Shown piece by piece: positions 52,085 to 62,624 of a stretch of DNA of 64,000 bases. Location: the NCBI RefSeq assembly GCF_028748065.1, contig NZ_CP118166.1:2805501-2869500 (forward strand). Direction: 5' to 3'. Numbering within the stretch: the stretch's first letter is position 1; every line of letters begins with the position of its first letter. Below the pieces are notes generated by a model that saw nothing but the letters and a program-made list of their open reading frames with translations, searched no databases and was not told the origin of the DNA. Source of the DNA: Hyphococcus flavus. GTDB lineage: Bacteria > Pseudomonadota > Alphaproteobacteria > Caulobacterales > Parvularculaceae. Both the position numbers and the translations under genes were made by a program.

Positions 52085-52921
52085 ATGGCTTTGAAAAAAT
52101 TCAAACCGACAACGCCGGGACGCCGCCAGCTGGTGCTGGTGGACAAGAGCGAACTTTGGAAGGGCAAGCCGGTCAAGGCTTTGACTGAAGGCCTGACCGA
52201 GAGCGCAGGGCGTAACAATACGGGTCGCATTACCGTCCGCCGTCGCGGCGGCGGCGCGAAAAAGACCTATCGCTGTATCGATTTCAAACGCCGCAAGTTT
52301 GATATCGAGGCGAAGGTTGAACGTCTCGAATATGATCCGAACCGCACAGGCTTCATCGCTTTAGTGAAGTATCTGGACGGCGAGCAGGCATACATTCTTG
52401 CGCCACAGCGCCTGAAAGCCGGTGACAAAGTCATCTCCGGAACGAAAGTCGATGTGAAGCCAGGCAATGCGATGCCGCTGAAGTCGATCCCGGTCGGTAC
52501 GATCATTCACAATGTTGAAATGAAGCCGGGCAAAGGCGGTCAGCTCGCACGTTCGGCTGGCGCTTATGCGCAGCTCGTTGGCCGTGACAGCGGCATGGCG
52601 CAGGTTCGCATGCAGTCTGGCGAGGTTCGCCTTGTCCATGGCGAGTGCATGGCGACGGTTGGCGCGGTGTCGAACCCGGATCATATGAACCAGTCAATTG
52701 GGAAGGCCGGACGCAACCGTCACAAGGGAAAGCGTCCTTCCGTACGCGGTGTTGTCATGAACCCGGTTGATCACCCCCATGGCGGCGGCGAAGGCCGGAC
52801 CTCTGGCGGCCGTCACCCGGTGACCCCGTGGGGCAAGCCGACCAAAGGCGCCAAGACACGCAAGAATAAAGCAACAGATAAATTCATCCTGCGCTCGCGG
52901 CACGCGCGGAAGAAGAAATAA
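52085..52921 (+). CDS. rplB: Large ribosomal subunit protein L2
   Basis: A 278-residue L2, needed for subunit association and peptidyl transfer. It shows [40 protein letters not shown] and the most conserved stretch, [18 protein letters not shown] with the functionally important His of the [11 protein letters not shown] loop, ending in a basic tail. The length is standard for alphaproteobacteria. It lies 20 bases before rpsS. Confidence 0.98.
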   Translation: MALKKFKPTTPGRRQLVLVDKSELWKGKPVKALTEGLTESAGRNNTGRITVRRRGGGAKKTYRCIDFKRRKFDIEAKVERLEYDPNRTGFIALVKYLDGEQAYILAPQRLKAGDKVISGTKVDVKPGNAMPLKSIPVGTIIHNVEMKPGKGGQLARSAGAYAQLVGRDSGMAQVRMQSGEVRLVHGECMATVGAVSNPDHMNQSIGKAGRNRHKGKRPSVRGVVMNPVDHPHGGGEGRTSGGRHPVTPWGKPTKGAKTRKNKATDKFILRSRHARKKK

Positions 52922-52941
52922 GGCGACGGAGTTTAAACGAT

Positions 52942-53220
52942 ATGTCACGTTCAGTCTGGAAAGGTCCGTTCGTCGATCGCTACATGCTTAAAAAGGCAGA
53001 AGAAGCGCAGGACGGAAAACATAAAGGCGGGGTCAAGACCTGGTCGCGCCGTTCAACGATCCTGCCGCAATTCGTCGGCATGACGTTCAATGTCTACAAC
53101 GGACAGAAGTTCATTCCTGTCCATGTCACCGAAGACATGGTCGGTCACAAGTTCGGCGAATTTTCTCCGACGCGCACATACTACGGTCACGGCGCGGATA
53201 AAAAGGCGAAGAGGAAGTAA
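52942..53220 (+). CDS. rpsS: Small ribosomal subunit protein S19
   Basis: A 92-residue S19 in the 30S head, forming a pair with S13 near the A-site finger. The start [18 protein letters not shown] and the later [37 protein letters not shown] are invariant family phrases. The tail is basic (KKAKRK). rplV starts 2 bases after its stop. Confidence 0.98.
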   Translation: MSRSVWKGPFVDRYMLKKAEEAQDGKHKGGVKTWSRRSTILPQFVGMTFNVYNGQKFIPVHVTEDMVGHKFGEFSPTRTYYGHGADKKAKRK

Positions 53221-53222
53221 TC

Positions 53223-53603
53223 ATGGGGCAGAAGAAAAATCCCCGGCGCGTAAGCGAAACTGCTGCGATGGCGAAAGGTCGTATGATCCGTACGTCGCCG
53301 CAGAAGCTTAACCTTGTGGCGCAAATGATCCGCGGCAAGAAAGTGGAAAAGGCGCTCGCCGACCTTACTTTCTCGCGCAAGCGTGTGGCGCTCAACGTCA
53401 AGAAGGTGCTTGAGAGCGCCATCGCGAACGCAGAAAACAATCATGACCTCGACATCGATACGCTTGTTGTTGATCAGGCGTTCGTTGGCAAAAACCTCGT
53501 GATGAAGCGCTGGAAAGCGCGCGCACGCGGCCGGGTCGGCAGAATTCATAAACCGTTTTCCGAAATCACCATTGTCGTGAAAGAAGTTGAGGAGGCCGCT
53601 TAA
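53223..53603 (+). CDS. rplV: Large ribosomal subunit protein L22
   Basis: A 126-residue L22, whose long beta-hairpin lines the exit tunnel. [20 protein letters not shown] and [19 protein letters not shown] are conserved, and the hairpin sequence [20 protein letters not shown] shows no insertion of the macrolide-resistance type. The N-terminus has about 15 extra residues before the core, seen in other alphaproteobacteria. Its stop shares a base with the rpsC start (TAATG). Confidence 0.97.
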   Translation: MGQKKNPRRVSETAAMAKGRMIRTSPQKLNLVAQMIRGKKVEKALADLTFSRKRVALNVKKVLESAIANAENNHDLDIDTLVVDQAFVGKNLVMKRWKARARGRVGRIHKPFSEITIVVKEVEEAA

Positions 53604-54319
53604 TGGGCCAGAAAGTCAATCCTATCGGCTTGCGCCTCGGTATTAACCGGACGTGGGATTCGCGCTGGTTCGCCGGCAAATCCGCCTATGGCGATTTGCT
53701 GCATGAAGACCTCGCGATCCGGAAATATCTAGAGAAGCGCCTGCAACAGGCCGGCGTTTCGCGCATCGTGATCGAGCGTCCGCACAAGAAATGCCGGGTG
53801 ACGATTTACACAGCGCGCCCGGGCGTCGTCATCGGCAAGAAAGGCGCCGATATCGAAAAGCTGCGCGGCGAGCTGTCGAAACTGTCTTCTTCAGAAACGG
53901 TTTTGAACATCGTCGAAATCCGCAAGCCGGAAGTGGATTCGACCCTTGTTGCGGAAAACATCGCGCAGCAGCTTGAGCGCCGCGTCGCATTCCGCCGCGC
54001 TATGAAGCGCGCGATGCAAACGGCGCAAAGAATGGGCGCCCTTGGCATTCGCGTGAATGTGTCCGGCCGTCTTGGCGGCGCTGAAATCGCACGGATGGAA
54101 TGGTACCGCGAAGGCCGCGTGCCGCTTCACACGCTTCGCGCTGACATCGATTACGGCGTTGCTACCGCGCAAACGACTTACGGCGCGATTGGCATCAAGG
54201 TCTGGATCTTCAAAGGCGAGATCATGGAACACGACCCGATGGGTCAGGAAAAGCGATTGATTGATGCTCAAACTGGCGGCGTGTCAGGCGGCGGGCGCGA
54301 TAATCGTCCTGCCCGCTAG
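53603..54319 (+). CDS. rpsC: Small ribosomal subunit protein S3
   Basis: A 238-residue S3, part of the mRNA entry helicase site. It begins [20 protein letters not shown]. The KH domain has the GxxG-type loop [20 protein letters not shown] near residues 72-91. The C-terminal domain includes [20 protein letters not shown] and [16 protein letters not shown] Gly/Arg-rich tail closes the protein. It overlaps rplV by one base and precedes rplP by 33 bases. Confidence 0.98.
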   Translation: MGQKVNPIGLRLGINRTWDSRWFAGKSAYGDLLHEDLAIRKYLEKRLQQAGVSRIVIERPHKKCRVTIYTARPGVVIGKKGADIEKLRGELSKLSSSETVLNIVEIRKPEVDSTLVAENIAQQLERRVAFRRAMKRAMQTAQRMGALGIRVNVSGRLGGAEIARMEWYREGRVPLHTLRADIDYGVATAQTTYGAIGIKVWIFKGEIMEHDPMGQEKRLIDAQTGGVSGGGRDNRPAR

Positions 54320-54352
54320 TGGGTCTGCAAGGAAACGAGTTGGAACAGTAAG

Positions 54353-54766
54353 ATGCTGCAACCGAAGAAGACAAAATACCGCAAGATGCACAAAGGGCGC
54401 ATCAAGGGCGTCGCAAAAGGCGGCACGGAGTTGAACTTTGGCTCACACGGTCTGAAAGCCGTGCAGCCGGAGCGCATCACCTCGCGTCAGATCGAGGCGA
54501 CACGCCGTGCGATCACCCGCGCCATGAAGCGTCAGGGCCGCGTCTGGATCCGTATTTTTCCGGATGTGCCGGTCTCCAAGAAACCGACGGAAGTGCGCAT
54601 GGGTAAGGGCAAGGGCTCCGTCGAATATTGGGCGGCGAAGGTAAAGCCAGGCCGGGTCATGTTCGAAATTGACGGCGTCACTGATGAAACCGCGCGTGAA
54701 GCATTGGCGCTGGGCGCTGCAAAGCTGCCGATCAAAACGCGCATCGTAACGCGTATTGGCGAATAA
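54353..54766 (+). CDS. rplP: Large ribosomal subunit protein L16
   Basis: A 137-residue L16, which organises 23S rRNA around the A-site tRNA elbow. Conserved phrases are [39 protein letters not shown] and [20 protein letters not shown], the last containing the arginine (about residue 80) that can be hydroxylated in some bacteria. The length is standard. rpmC follows after 12 bases. Confidence 0.98.
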   Translation: MLQPKKTKYRKMHKGRIKGVAKGGTELNFGSHGLKAVQPERITSRQIEATRRAITRAMKRQGRVWIRIFPDVPVSKKPTEVRMGKGKGSVEYWAAKVKPGRVMFEIDGVTDETAREALALGAAKLPIKTRIVTRIGE

Positions 54767-54778
54767 GGAACGACGACG

Positions 54779-54973
54779 ATGGAAGCCAGCGAAGCACGCG
54801 ATTTGACCCCCGATGAGTTGAAGGACCGTATTCTTCAGCTCAAGCGCGAGCAGTTTAACCTGCGCTTTCAAAAGGCGTCGGGTCAGCTCGAAAAGACCGC
54901 ACGCATCGGCGAAGTCCGTAAGGACATCGCCCGTTTGAAAACCATTCTCGGTGAAAAAGTCCGAGCGAACTAG
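54779..54973 (+). CDS. rpmC: Large ribosomal subunit protein L29
   Basis: A 64-residue L29, a two-helix protein next to the tunnel exit and L23. It shows [20 protein letters not shown] and the second helix [18 protein letters not shown], joined by the conserved [15 protein letters not shown]. No extra domain is present. It fits between rplP and rpsQ as in other spc/S10 clusters. Confidence 0.97.
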   Translation: MEASEARDLTPDELKDRILQLKREQFNLRFQKASGQLEKTARIGEVRKDIARLKTILGEKVRAN

Positions 54974-54991
54974 GAATCAGAGGCGAAAAAA

Positions 54992-55234
54992 ATGCCCAAA
55001 CGCATACTGCAAGGCACTGTTGTGAGCGACAAAGGCAACCAAACGGTTGTCGTGAATGTTGAGCGGTTTTTTACGCATCCGCTTTTCAAAAAGACAGTTC
55101 GCCGCTCGAACAAGTTTCACGCGCATGACGCGGAGAATGCTTACAAGGCGGGCGATCTCGTCCGAATTCAGGAATGTGCGCCGAAGTCAAAGCTGAAGCG
55201 CTGGGAAGTTATCGGGCACGGCTCGAAAGGTTAA
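54992..55234 (+). CDS. rpsQ: Small ribosomal subunit protein S17
   Basis: An 80-residue S17, an early-binding OB-fold protein of the 30S body. It starts [20 protein letters not shown] with a central [20 protein letters not shown] and the conserved [21 protein letters not shown] 62-base gap follows before rplN, the largest in this part of the cluster. This is the boundary between the S10 and spc operons in other bacteria; no promoter is obvious in it. Confidence 0.97.
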   Translation: MPKRILQGTVVSDKGNQTVVVNVERFFTHPLFKKTVRRSNKFHAHDAENAYKAGDLVRIQECAPKSKLKRWEVIGHGSKG

Positions 55235-55296
55235 GAGGTTCGCTGAGGCGAACGGTTTGAAGTCAAGCGGGCGATGAGCCCATCAGGAGCGGCATC

Positions 55297-55665
55297 ATGA
55301 TTCAGATGCAATCAAATTTGGACGTAGCCGATAATTCCGGCGCCAAGCGCGTTCAGTGCATCAAGGTGCTTGGCGGCGCAAAGCGCAAATACGCCGGCGT
55401 GGGCGATATTATCGTCGTGTCCGTAAAGGAAGCGATCCCGCGCGGCCGCGTTAAAAAAGGCCAGGTCATGAAGGCCGTTGTCGTTCGGACGGCGAAAGAC
55501 ATCATACGCCGCGATGGATCGGTAATCCGTTTCGACCGCAACGCCGCTGTCCTGATCAACAGCAATAAAGAGCCGATCGGCACGCGTATCTTTGGCCCGG
55601 TGACGCGCGAACTTCGCGCCGCCAAGCATATGAAGATCGTGTCGCTCGCACCGGAGGTTTTGTAG
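55297..55665 (+). CDS. rplN: Large ribosomal subunit protein L14
   Basis: A 122-residue L14 on the intersubunit face, where the silencing factor RsfS and bridges to 16S rRNA bind. Family phrases are [40 protein letters not shown] and [20 protein letters not shown]. It is full length and has AGGAGCGGCATC upstream of ATG. rplX begins 2 bases after its stop. Confidence 0.98.
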   Translation: MIQMQSNLDVADNSGAKRVQCIKVLGGAKRKYAGVGDIIVVSVKEAIPRGRVKKGQVMKAVVVRTAKDIIRRDGSVIRFDRNAAVLINSNKEPIGTRIFGPVTRELRAAKHMKIVSLAPEVL

Positions 55666-55667
55666 TC

Positions 55668-55982
55668 ATGGCTGCGAAGATTAAAAAAGGCGACAAGGTG
55701 ATTGTCCTTGCAGGCCGCGATCGCGGCGCCGAGGGCGAAGTGATCCAGGTGATGCCGAAGGCGGACCGTGTGGTCGTGCGCGGCGTCAACCTGATCAAGA
55801 AGCACCAGAAGCAAACGCAGACGGAGCAGGGCGGCATCATTTCGAAAGAAGCGCCGCTCCATATCTCCAATGTTGCGCTCAAAGATCCTTCAACAGGCAA
55901 GCCGACACGCGTCGGGTTCAAGGTTGACGGTGATAAGAAAGTACGCGTCGCGAAAGCGTCGGGTGAGGTAATCGATGGCTGA
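55668..55982 (+). CDS. rplX: Large ribosomal subunit protein L24
   Basis: A 104-residue L24, an assembly initiator of the 50S subunit. The KOW motif is [20 protein letters not shown] at residues 4-23, followed by [20 protein letters not shown]. The C-terminal part ends [14 protein letters not shown]. Its last eight bases overlap the rplE start (ATGGCTGA), so the two are translationally coupled. Confidence 0.97.
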   Translation: MAAKIKKGDKVIVLAGRDRGAEGEVIQVMPKADRVVVRGVNLIKKHQKQTQTEQGGIISKEAPLHISNVALKDPSTGKPTRVGFKVDGDKKVRVAKASGEVIDG

Positions 55983-56535
55983 AGCAAGCACATATCAACC
56001 GCGTCTGAAGACGCTTTATAACGACGCCATTCGGGGCAAGCTGGACGACAAGTTCAAGTTCCCGAACAAGATGATGACGCCTCAGCTAGAGAAGATCGTC
56101 ATCAACATGGGCGTTGGCGATGCCGTGAATGATCGTAAAGCCGTTGATGCGGCGGTACAGGATCTGACCCTGATTTCAGGCCAAAAGCCGGTCATCACCA
56201 AGGCGAAGAAATCCATCGCCGGCTTCAAGCTGCGTGAAGGCATGGCGGTTGGCTGCAAGGTGACCTTGCGCAAGGATCGCATGTACGAGTTTCTCGATCG
56301 CCTGATTACGATCGCGCTGCCGCGCGTGCGTGACTTCCGCGGTCTGAACGCCAAGAGTTTTGACGGCCGCGGCAACTACGCCATGGGCCTTAAAGAACAC
56401 ATCGTGTTTCCGGAAATCGACTACGACAAGGTCGACAAAATCCGGGGCATGGACATTATTATCTGCACCTCCGCTCGCACCGACGATGAGGCGCGTGAAC
56501 TGCTTCGGGAATTCAATTTCCCGTTCCGTAAATAA
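55975..56535 (+). CDS. rplE: Large ribosomal subunit protein L5
   Basis: A 186-residue L5, which binds 5S rRNA with L18 and contacts P-site tRNA. Conserved stretches are [40 protein letters not shown], and [20 protein letters not shown] followed by [20 protein letters not shown]. The start overlaps rplX by 8 bases. rpsN follows after 53 bases. Confidence 0.98.
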   Translation: MAEASTYQPRLKTLYNDAIRGKLDDKFKFPNKMMTPQLEKIVINMGVGDAVNDRKAVDAAVQDLTLISGQKPVITKAKKSIAGFKLREGMAVGCKVTLRKDRMYEFLDRLITIALPRVRDFRGLNAKSFDGRGNYAMGLKEHIVFPEIDYDKVDKIRGMDIIICTSARTDDEARELLREFNFPFRK

Positions 56536-56588
56536 GAAAGCGTTGAGCAAGGTCCGAGTGTCGGAAACCGGCTTACAGAGGAGATACA

Positions 56589-56894
56589 ATGGCTAAGAAA
56601 GCAATGGTCGAGCGCGATCTCAAACGCCGCCGGATGGCGAAAAAGTTTGAGTCCAAACGCAACCGGCTGAAAGCGATCATTAAGGATCAGGAACAGCCTG
56701 GTGAAGAGCGTTTCATGGCGGCGTTGAAGCTTGCGGAAATTCCGCGCAATTCGTCGAAAACGCGCATTCGCAACCGCTGTCTCGTGACAGGCCGTCCGCG
56801 TGGGTTCTATCGCAAATTGAAGATGTCGCGGATCGCTTTGCGCGATCTTGGTTCGTCCGGAAAAATTCCGGGCCTGGTTAAGTCGAGCTGGTAA
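56589..56894 (+). CDS. rpsN: Small ribosomal subunit protein S14 (non-zinc form)
   Basis: A 101-residue S14 in the 30S head. It is the long form without the CxxC zinc ribbon: only one Cys is present ([20 protein letters not shown]). The C-terminus is [22 protein letters not shown], as expected. The N-terminus [19 protein letters not shown] is basic. A zinc-free S14 avoids dependence on zinc supply. It precedes rpsH by 15 bases. Confidence 0.98.
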   Translation: MAKKAMVERDLKRRRMAKKFESKRNRLKAIIKDQEQPGEERFMAALKLAEIPRNSSKTRIRNRCLVTGRPRGFYRKLKMSRIALRDLGSSGKIPGLVKSSW

Positions 56895-56909
56895 GGAGCC
56901 TGAAACAAG

Positions 56910-57308
56910 ATGGCTATCAATGATCCTGTCGGCGATCTGATCACCCGTATCCGCAATGCGCAGATGCGCCGTCATTCAACGATGAACGTACCGGCGTCAA
57001 AGCTGCGCGGTTGGGTTCTCGATGTTCTGCAGAGCGAGGGCTACATTCGCGGCTACTCGCGTACGGAAAAAGAAGGCGAAAAGCCTAGCTTTGACGTAGA
57101 GCTTAAATATTACGAAGGCGCGCCGGTCATTCAAAAGATCAAGCGCGTGTCCAAGCCGGGCCGCCGGGTTTATTCTTCGGTGCGCGACCTTTCTACGGTT
57201 CGCAACGGCCTTGGCATTTCAATCGTATCGACGCCGAAAGGCGTCATGTCAGACGCGGCAGCGCGCGACGCCAATGTCGGCGGCGAAGTGCTCTGCGAAG
57301 TTTACTAA
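56910..57308 (+). CDS. rpsH: Small ribosomal subunit protein S8
   Basis: A 132-residue S8, which binds the central domain of 16S rRNA and represses spc-operon translation in Escherichia coli. It shows [20 protein letters not shown] at the N-terminus, [20 protein letters not shown] in the middle, and the signature [20 protein letters not shown] near the end. The length is standard. rplF follows after 16 bases. Confidence 0.98.
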   Translation: MAINDPVGDLITRIRNAQMRRHSTMNVPASKLRGWVLDVLQSEGYIRGYSRTEKEGEKPSFDVELKYYEGAPVIQKIKRVSKPGRRVYSSVRDLSTVRNGLGISIVSTPKGVMSDAAARDANVGGEVLCEVY

Positions 57309-57324
57309 GGGTTGGGAGAATAAA

Positions 57325-57858
57325 ATGTCCCGCATTGGTAAAAAGGTAATCCCGGTTCCCGGCGGCGTTACTGTCAACGTCGATGGGCAAACGGTGAACG
57401 CCAGGGGTCCGAAGGGCGAATTAAAGTTCGTCGTCAATGAGCTTTGCACGGTCGCGCTCGAGGATAACGAGATTTCCGTCAAGCCGGTCAATAATTCAAA
57501 GCCGGCGCGTTCGATGTGGGGCATGAGCCGCACGCGGATCGCCAATATGCTTGAAGGCGTGACGAACGAATACACCAAGACCCTTGAACTGGTCGGTGTT
57601 GGTTATCGCGCGCAAATGAAGGGCGCCGCCCTCAATCTCGCGCTTGGGTATAGTCATGAAATCGACTATCCGGCGCCAGACGGTGTCAAAATCGCTACCC
57701 CGAAACCTACGGAAATCGTGATTTCGGGCATCGACAAGCAAAAGGTTGGTCAGGCTGCGGCTGAAATCCGCGCCATGCGTCCGCCTGAACCGTATAAGGG
57801 CAAAGGCATTAAATACGCTGACGAATACATCTTCCGTAAGGAAGGTAAGAAGAAGTAA
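57325..57858 (+). CDS. rplF: Large ribosomal subunit protein L6
   Basis: A 177-residue L6 near the sarcin-ricin loop and the factor-binding site. ATG 57325 ([20 protein letters not shown]) is chosen, with GGGAG upstream; an earlier in-frame ATG lies within rpsH and is not supported. The duplicated L6 fold is intact, and the C-terminal signature is [20 protein letters not shown]. rplR follows after 24 bases. Confidence 0.98.
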   Translation: MSRIGKKVIPVPGGVTVNVDGQTVNARGPKGELKFVVNELCTVALEDNEISVKPVNNSKPARSMWGMSRTRIANMLEGVTNEYTKTLELVGVGYRAQMKGAALNLALGYSHEIDYPAPDGVKIATPKPTEIVISGIDKQKVGQAAAEIRAMRPPEPYKGKGIKYADEYIFRKEGKKK

Positions 57859-57882
57859 CGCTTCGAACAGGGAATTACGGCA

Positions 57883-58236
57883 ATGGCCGATCAGAAAAGA
57901 AAACAGCAAAATTCGCGGGCGACGCGGACCAGAGCCAAGCTTCAGCGCGTCTCAACCGAGCGTCCGCGTCTTTCAGTGTTTCGTTCATCGAAAAACATCT
58001 CAGCGCAGATCATCGATGACAAGCAAGGCAAGACGCTCGCTTCCGCTACGTCTCTCGAAAAGGAATTTGGCAAGGGTTCCGATAAGGACGCCGCAGCAAA
58101 AGTCGGCAAGACACTTGCGGAACGCGCAGCTAAAGCCGGCGTCAAAAGCGTCGTCTTCGATCGAGGCGGCTATATGTATCACGGCCGGGTAAGAGCGCTG
58201 GCGGAAGCCGCGCGTGAAGCCGGTTTGAATTTTTAA
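57883..58236 (+). CDS. rplR: Large ribosomal subunit protein L18
   Basis: A 117-residue L18, which with L5 and L25 holds 5S rRNA in the central protuberance. The basic N-terminus (residues 1-25, [20 protein letters not shown]) is followed by [20 protein letters not shown] and the C-terminal [20 protein letters not shown]. The length is standard, and rpsE begins 13 bases later with AAGGAG upstream. Confidence 0.98.
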   Translation: MADQKRKQQNSRATRTRAKLQRVSTERPRLSVFRSSKNISAQIIDDKQGKTLASATSLEKEFGKGSDKDAAAKVGKTLAERAAKAGVKSVVFDRGGYMYHGRVRALAEAAREAGLNF

Positions 58237-58249
58237 GGAGTAGATCCTA

Positions 58250-58837
58250 ATGGCTCGAGAAGAAGGACGCGGCCGGGGACGCGGTCAAGGCAAAGGCCGG
58301 GGTGAACGCGAAGAGCGCGACGAATTCGTCGATAAGCTTGTCGCGATCAACCGTGTGGCGAAAGTGGTCAAGGGCGGTAAAAACTTCGGTTTCGCTGCGC
58401 TTGTCGTTGTCGGCGACCAGAAAGGCCGTGTCGGTTTCGGCAAGGGCAAGGCGCGCGAAGTGCCCGAAGCGATCCGGAAAGCCAGCCAGGAAGCGAAACG
58501 CAACCTTGTTCGCATTCCCTTGCGCGAAGGCCGCACGCTTCATCATGACGCCCATGGCCGCTGGGGTGCAGGCAAGGTCGTTCTTCGCTCTGCGCCTGCT
58601 GGTACCGGTATTATCGCCGGCGGTCCGATGCGCGCTATTTTTGAAACGCTCGGCGTTCAGGATGTGGTTGCGAAGTCGATCGGCTCGTCAAATCCGTACA
58701 ACATGGTTCGCGCGACAGTGAACGCGCTGCAAAACCAGACCAGTCCGCGAAACATGGCGGCGAAACGCGGCAAGAAAGTATCCGAAATCCTGACAACCAG
58801 GAATCGCGATGCTGAAGCCGGCGCAGACGCGGCGTAA
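58250..58837 (+). CDS. rpsE: Small ribosomal subunit protein S5
   Basis: A 195-residue S5, involved in mRNA unwinding and decoding accuracy. The N-terminus is Arg/Gly-rich ([20 protein letters not shown]), longer than in Escherichia coli. The S5 double-stranded RNA-binding domain has [20 protein letters not shown] and [20 protein letters not shown], and the C-terminal part has [20 protein letters not shown]. The spectinomycin loop near residue 38 shows no deletion. Confidence 0.98.
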   Translation: MAREEGRGRGRGQGKGRGEREERDEFVDKLVAINRVAKVVKGGKNFGFAALVVVGDQKGRVGFGKGKAREVPEAIRKASQEAKRNLVRIPLREGRTLHHDAHGRWGAGKVVLRSAPAGTGIIAGGPMRAIFETLGVQDVVAKSIGSSNPYNMVRATVNALQNQTSPRNMAAKRGKKVSEILTTRNRDAEAGADAA

Positions 58838-58849
58838 GAGGTTCGAATA

Positions 58850-59038
58850 ATGGCTCAGAAAAAAACCATCAAAGTTCGCCAGACTGGCAGCCCGATCCGG
58901 CGGCCGGGAGACCAGCGTGCAACGCTGGTTGGTCTGGGGCTGAACAAAATCGGCCGCGAGCGTGAATTGGAAGATACGCCTTCGGTCCGCGGCATGATCC
59001 GCAAGGTCTCCCACATGGTGGAGATTGTTGAAGAGTAA
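58850..59038 (+). CDS. rpmD: Large ribosomal subunit protein L30
   Basis: A 62-residue L30 of the bacterial short type. It shows [20 protein letters not shown], then [20 protein letters not shown] and [16 protein letters not shown]. The family signature (GLGLxKI-x-RE) is exact. It is complete and sits between rpsE and rplO as usual; 72 bases then separate it from rplO. Confidence 0.97.
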   Translation: MAQKKTIKVRQTGSPIRRPGDQRATLVGLGLNKIGRERELEDTPSVRGMIRKVSHMVEIVEE

Positions 59039-59110
59039 ATCGCGCATTCGCGCATAACAGGCGAGGCGAGCTTTCCCTGATGAAGCATCGTCGCAAGTCG
59101 AGGTGATAAA

Positions 59111-59578
59111 ATGAAACTCAACGAACTTTCAGATAATAAAGGCGCCCGTAAAAATCGGATGCGCGTTGGTCGCGGTATTGGTTCCGGTAAAGGAAAAACC
59201 GGTGGCCGCGGTGTTAAAGGCCAGAAATCACGCTCTGGCGTTTCCGGCATCCGCGCCTATGAAGGCGGTCAGATGCCGCTTTACATGCGCTTGCCGAAGC
59301 GTGGCTTTAAAAAGCCAAATCGCCTTGCTTTCGTTGAGGTCAATATTGGACGGCTGCAGACGGCTATCGATGCCGGCAAGCTAGACGCCGCCAAGAAAAT
59401 TGACGCCTCCGTATTGGAAGAGGCCGGCGTTATCCGCCGCGCCAAGGCCGGCATCCGCCTTCTTGGCACTGGCGAGCTCAAAGCCAAGCTCGAGATCGAG
59501 GTGGCGCATGCTTCGGCGGGCGCAAAAGCAGCCGTTGAAAAGGCCGGCGGCTCCGTAACGCTTAAAGGCGGCGAATAA
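59111..59578 (+). CDS. rplO: Large ribosomal subunit protein L15
   Basis: A 155-residue L15, a late-assembly 50S protein. The N-terminal Gly/Lys/Arg-rich extension that enters the rRNA reads [20 protein letters not shown] then [34 protein letters not shown] follows, and the globular C-terminal part ends with [16 protein letters not shown]. The order rplO-secY is the usual one; the gap to secY is 88 bases. Confidence 0.98.
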   Translation: MKLNELSDNKGARKNRMRVGRGIGSGKGKTGGRGVKGQKSRSGVSGIRAYEGGQMPLYMRLPKRGFKKPNRLAFVEVNIGRLQTAIDAGKLDAAKKIDASVLEEAGVIRRAKAGIRLLGTGELKAKLEIEVAHASAGAKAAVEKAGGSVTLKGGE

Positions 59579-59666
59579 GCCATTTTCCTTGGAAGGGTTG
59601 CCGCTTGTGAACAGCAGCCCCACATGGGCGGAATTCGCTCCCTAACCAGCCAGGTGAAGCTTTAAG

Positions 59667-61019
59667 ATGACATCAGCAGCGGAACAGTTTGCCTCGAATA
59701 TCAATCTGTCTTCCTTCGCGAAGGCGGAAGAATTGAAAAAACGCCTGCTGTTCACGCTTGGCGCATTGATTGTCTATCGTTTGGGCACGTTTGTCCCAAT
59801 CCCTGGAATTAACCCGCAAGCCTTTGCGCAGGCGTTTCAAAGCCAGCAAGACGGCTTGATGGGGACGCTGAACATTTTCGCCGGCGGCGCGGTTGAGCGG
59901 ATGGCGATTTTCGCGCTCAACATCATGCCTTACATTTCCGCATCGATCATCATGCAGTTGATGACGGCTGTTATCCCGTCGCTTGAAGCGATCAAGAAAG
60001 AAGGCGAGCAGGGACGCCGTCAGATCAATCAGTACACAAGATATCTCACCGTATTTCTTGCAACGATGCAGGGCTATTTTATCGCCATCAGCCTTTCGTC
60101 GAATGCGGGCAGCGGCATTCCGGTGGTGGCCAATCCCGGACCGTTCTTCCTGGTGACGACGGTTGTGACGCTTGTTGGCGGCGTCATGTTCCTCTTGTGG
60201 CTTGGCGAACAGATCACGGCGCGCGGCGTCGGCAACGGCGTATCGCTGATCATCTTTGCCGGCATTGTCGCAGAATTGCCGCGTGCGATTGCCGGTCTTC
60301 TCGATCAGGGCCGGACCGGGGCCGGCGTTGGCGGCGGCGCTATTCTTGTTATCGCTGCTCTGGCGCTGGCGCTCATTGCGTTTGTTGTTTTCATCGAACG
60401 GTCTCAACGGCGGATCCTTGTTCAGTATCCGCGCCGACAGGTCGGTCAGAAGATGACGCAAGGTGAGAAATCGCACCTGCCGCTTAAGTTGAACGTATCC
60501 GGCGTTATTCCGCCGATCTTTGCTTCGTCGCTTTTATTGTTGCCTGCCACGGCCGCTGGCGCCGTTGGCGATGGCTCGCCGGACTGGCTGCAGAATTTGA
60601 CCTATCTCTTTGCGCCGCAACGGCCTGCCTATATCGCGCTTTATGCGTTCCTGATTATCGGCTTTACGTTCATCTACACGTCCGTCGTCTTCAACGTTGA
60701 AGACGTTGCCGATAATCTGAAAAAATATGGCGGGTTCATTCAGGGATACCGCCCGGGTTCCCGAACGGCCGAGTATCTCGATTTCGTGCTGACGCGCCTG
60801 ACTATGATTGGCGCGGCCTATTTGACCTTTGTCTGTATTCTGCCGGAAATTCTCAAAGCCAATTACAGTCAATCGATACCGGTTTACATAGGGGGCACGT
60901 CGCTGCTCATTGTGGTCTCGGTGACGCTCGATACGGTCTCGCAGATTCAAGGGCACCTGGTCGCCCAGCAATATGAGAGCCTGATCAAGAAGTCGAAATT
61001 GCGCGGGAGCAGGCGATGA
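59667..61019 (+). CDS. secY: Preprotein translocase subunit SecY
   Basis: A 450-residue channel subunit with ten membrane helices. The first helix follows [20 protein letters not shown]. The SecY signatures are [14 protein letters not shown] (residues ~35-48) and [20 protein letters not shown] then [20 protein letters not shown]. The cytoplasmic loop [16 protein letters not shown] and the late [30 protein letters not shown] are also present. It uses ATG 59667; its stop overlaps the adk start (ATGA). secG lies 45 kb away at 14.2 kb. Confidence 0.98.
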   Translation: MTSAAEQFASNINLSSFAKAEELKKRLLFTLGALIVYRLGTFVPIPGINPQAFAQAFQSQQDGLMGTLNIFAGGAVERMAIFALNIMPYISASIIMQLMTAVIPSLEAIKKEGEQGRRQINQYTRYLTVFLATMQGYFIAISLSSNAGSGIPVVANPGPFFLVTTVVTLVGGVMFLLWLGEQITARGVGNGVSLIIFAGIVAELPRAIAGLLDQGRTGAGVGGGAILVIAALALALIAFVVFIERSQRRILVQYPRRQVGQKMTQGEKSHLPLKLNVSGVIPPIFASSLLLLPATAAGAVGDGSPDWLQNLTYLFAPQRPAYIALYAFLIIGFTFIYTSVVFNVEDVADNLKKYGGFIQGYRPGSRTAEYLDFVLTRLTMIGAAYLTFVCILPEILKANYSQSIPVYIGGTSLLIVVSVTLDTVSQIQGHLVAQQYESLIKKSKLRGSRR

Positions 61020-61606
61020 TCGTCATCTTCCTCGGTCCTCCCGGCGCGGGAAAGGGCACGCAGGCGGCACATATCGTCGAACGCTACAAGATTCCTCAAT
61101 TGTCCACTGGCGACATGTTGAGGGCGGCCGTGGCGGCGAAAACGCCTGTTGGCGTCAAAGCCAAGGAAGTGATGGACGCCGGCAATCTGGTGTCTGATGA
61201 AATTGTCGGCGCCATCGTCTCTGACCGGATCGAAGAGCCCGATTGCGCCAGGGGCTTCCTTCTGGACGGCTTTCCGCGGACCCTGGTTCAGGCGGAAATG
61301 CTGGACGAGATTCTGGCGAAAAAAGGCCTCTCCGTGAATGCGGTGATTGAGCTGAAAGTGGACGAGGCGGCGCTGCTCGATCGCCTCCGCAACCGCATTG
61401 AAGAGACCAAGGCGCGCGGCGAGGAAGTGCGCGCCGATGACAATGAAGAGACCTTCGCGAAGCGCCTCGGCGTTTACAGCGAGCAGACGGCTCCCCTGAT
61501 CCCGTATTACGAGAAACAGGGGAAATTACGCGCCGTGGACGGCATGGGGACAGTCGAAGACGTCTCGGCCGCGCTCGACGCGATTTTAGACCCGATTTCG
61601 GCCTAA
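61016..61606 (+). CDS. adk: Adenylate kinase
   Basis: A 196-residue adenylate kinase, which interconverts AMP, ADP and ATP. The P-loop is [20 protein letters not shown] at residues 5-24, followed by [20 protein letters not shown] for AMP binding and [20 protein letters not shown]. The LID is the short type without zinc Cys ([20 protein letters not shown]). The LID length marks it as the short alphaproteobacterial form. Its start overlaps the secY stop by four bases. Confidence 0.97.
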   Translation: MIVIFLGPPGAGKGTQAAHIVERYKIPQLSTGDMLRAAVAAKTPVGVKAKEVMDAGNLVSDEIVGAIVSDRIEEPDCARGFLLDGFPRTLVQAEMLDEILAKKGLSVNAVIELKVDEAALLDRLRNRIEETKARGEEVRADDNEETFAKRLGVYSEQTAPLIPYYEKQGKLRAVDGMGTVEDVSAALDAILDPISA

Positions 61607-61624
61607 AATAGGTCGGAAAAACGG

Positions 61625-61653
61625 TTGACGGCGGGCCGCGCGTAGGCTTATCA
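61625..61653 (+). promoter_or_regulatory. Predicted promoter of the alpha operon (rpsM-rpsK-rpoA-rplQ)
   Basis: TTGACG (61625-61630) and TTATCA (61648-61653) are 17 bases apart in the 207-bp gap after adk. The remaining 160 bases before rpsM are GC-rich and foldable and may serve as a leader; no terminator is evident. Confidence 0.62.
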
Positions 61654-61813
61654 AACGCGCTCTCCGCCAACAGGAGATCAGCTCGCTCGGCGCGGCATTC
61701 GCCATGCGCCGTCGCGGGCTTTATGCGGTTCGCGGCCGGTGTGCTGCGAGCAGCGAAAGACGGCTTGCCCGGCCTCTACCAGGGCGGAGAACGAAGAAAA
61801 AGGAACGAATCCC

Positions 61814-62182
61814 GTGGCCCGTATTGCAGGCGTCAACATTCCGACGAACAAGCGCGTAACCATCGCGCTGCGTTACATTCACGGCATTGGCCCAGCCAAA
61901 GCTGCTGAAATTTGTGAAAAAGCAGGCATCACGCCAGAGCGGCGGGTGAATGAACTGTCTGACTCTGAAGTCTTGCAGATCCGCGAGACGATCGACAGCG
62001 ATTATATGGTGGAAGGTGATCTTCGCCGTGACGTCGCCGTCAACATCAAGCGTTTAATGGACCAGGGTTGCTATCGCGGACTTCGTCATCGTCGCGGGCT
62101 TCCGGTTCGTGGACAGCGTACACATACCAATGCACGTACGCGCAAAGGTCCAGCCAAGCCGATCGCCGGCAAAAAGAAATAA
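61814..62182 (+). CDS. rpsM: Small ribosomal subunit protein S13
   Basis: A 122-residue S13 in the 30S head, contacting P-site tRNA and bridges to L5. It starts at GTG 61814 ([20 protein letters not shown]); a longer frame from ATG 61739 adds 25 unconserved residues. [20 protein letters not shown] (helix-hairpin) and the basic C-terminus [32 protein letters not shown] are typical. A GTG start on an rpsM gene is uncommon but well placed after AAAAGGA. Confidence 0.97.
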   Translation: MARIAGVNIPTNKRVTIALRYIHGIGPAKAAEICEKAGITPERRVNELSDSEVLQIRETIDSDYMVEGDLRRDVAVNIKRLMDQGCYRGLRHRRGLPVRGQRTHTNARTRKGPAKPIAGKKK

Positions 62183-62195
62183 GGGATAAAAAAAG

Positions 62196-62591
62196 ATGGC
62201 GAAACAAGCTGCTGCTACGCGCGTTAAGCGCCGCGAACGCAAAAACATCTCCACCGGCGTTGTTCACGTGAACGCGTCGTTCAACAACACCATGGTGACG
62301 ATATCTGACGAGCAGGGCAATGCGATTGCATGGTCGTCCGCTGGCGGCATGGGTTTTAAAGGCTCACGCAAATCGACCCCATACGCTGCGCAGCTTGCTG
62401 CAGAAGACGCAGCCAAGAAAGCCATGGAACACGGGCTTCAGACGGTGAGCGTTGAAGTGCGCGGTCCGGGTTCTGGCCGTGAAAGCGCGTTGCGCGCGCT
62501 GCAGTCGGCAGGCCTCACCGTAACGATTATTCGAGACGTCACGCCAATCCCTCACAATGGCTGCCGTCCGCGTAAACGCCGCCGCGTTTAA
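62196..62591 (+). CDS. rpsK: Small ribosomal subunit protein S11
   Basis: A 131-residue S11 on the 30S platform near the mRNA exit. Conserved phrases are [40 protein letters not shown], and the end [18 protein letters not shown]. The asparagine in PHNGC is the residue that can isomerise in Escherichia coli S11. It is full length. The gap to rpsM is 13 bases and to rpoA 33 bases. Confidence 0.98.
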   Translation: MAKQAAATRVKRRERKNISTGVVHVNASFNNTMVTISDEQGNAIAWSSAGGMGFKGSRKSTPYAAQLAAEDAAKKAMEHGLQTVSVEVRGPGSGRESALRALQSAGLTVTIIRDVTPIPHNGCRPRKRRRV

Positions 62592-62624
62592 TTCTGACAC
62601 TGACGAACAGAGAGCGACATCCAC

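Noticed and set aside
59673-60476. A 267-residue minus-strand open frame opposite secY
   Set aside because: Antisense shadow of secY: rich in Arg, His and Asn, with no domain.
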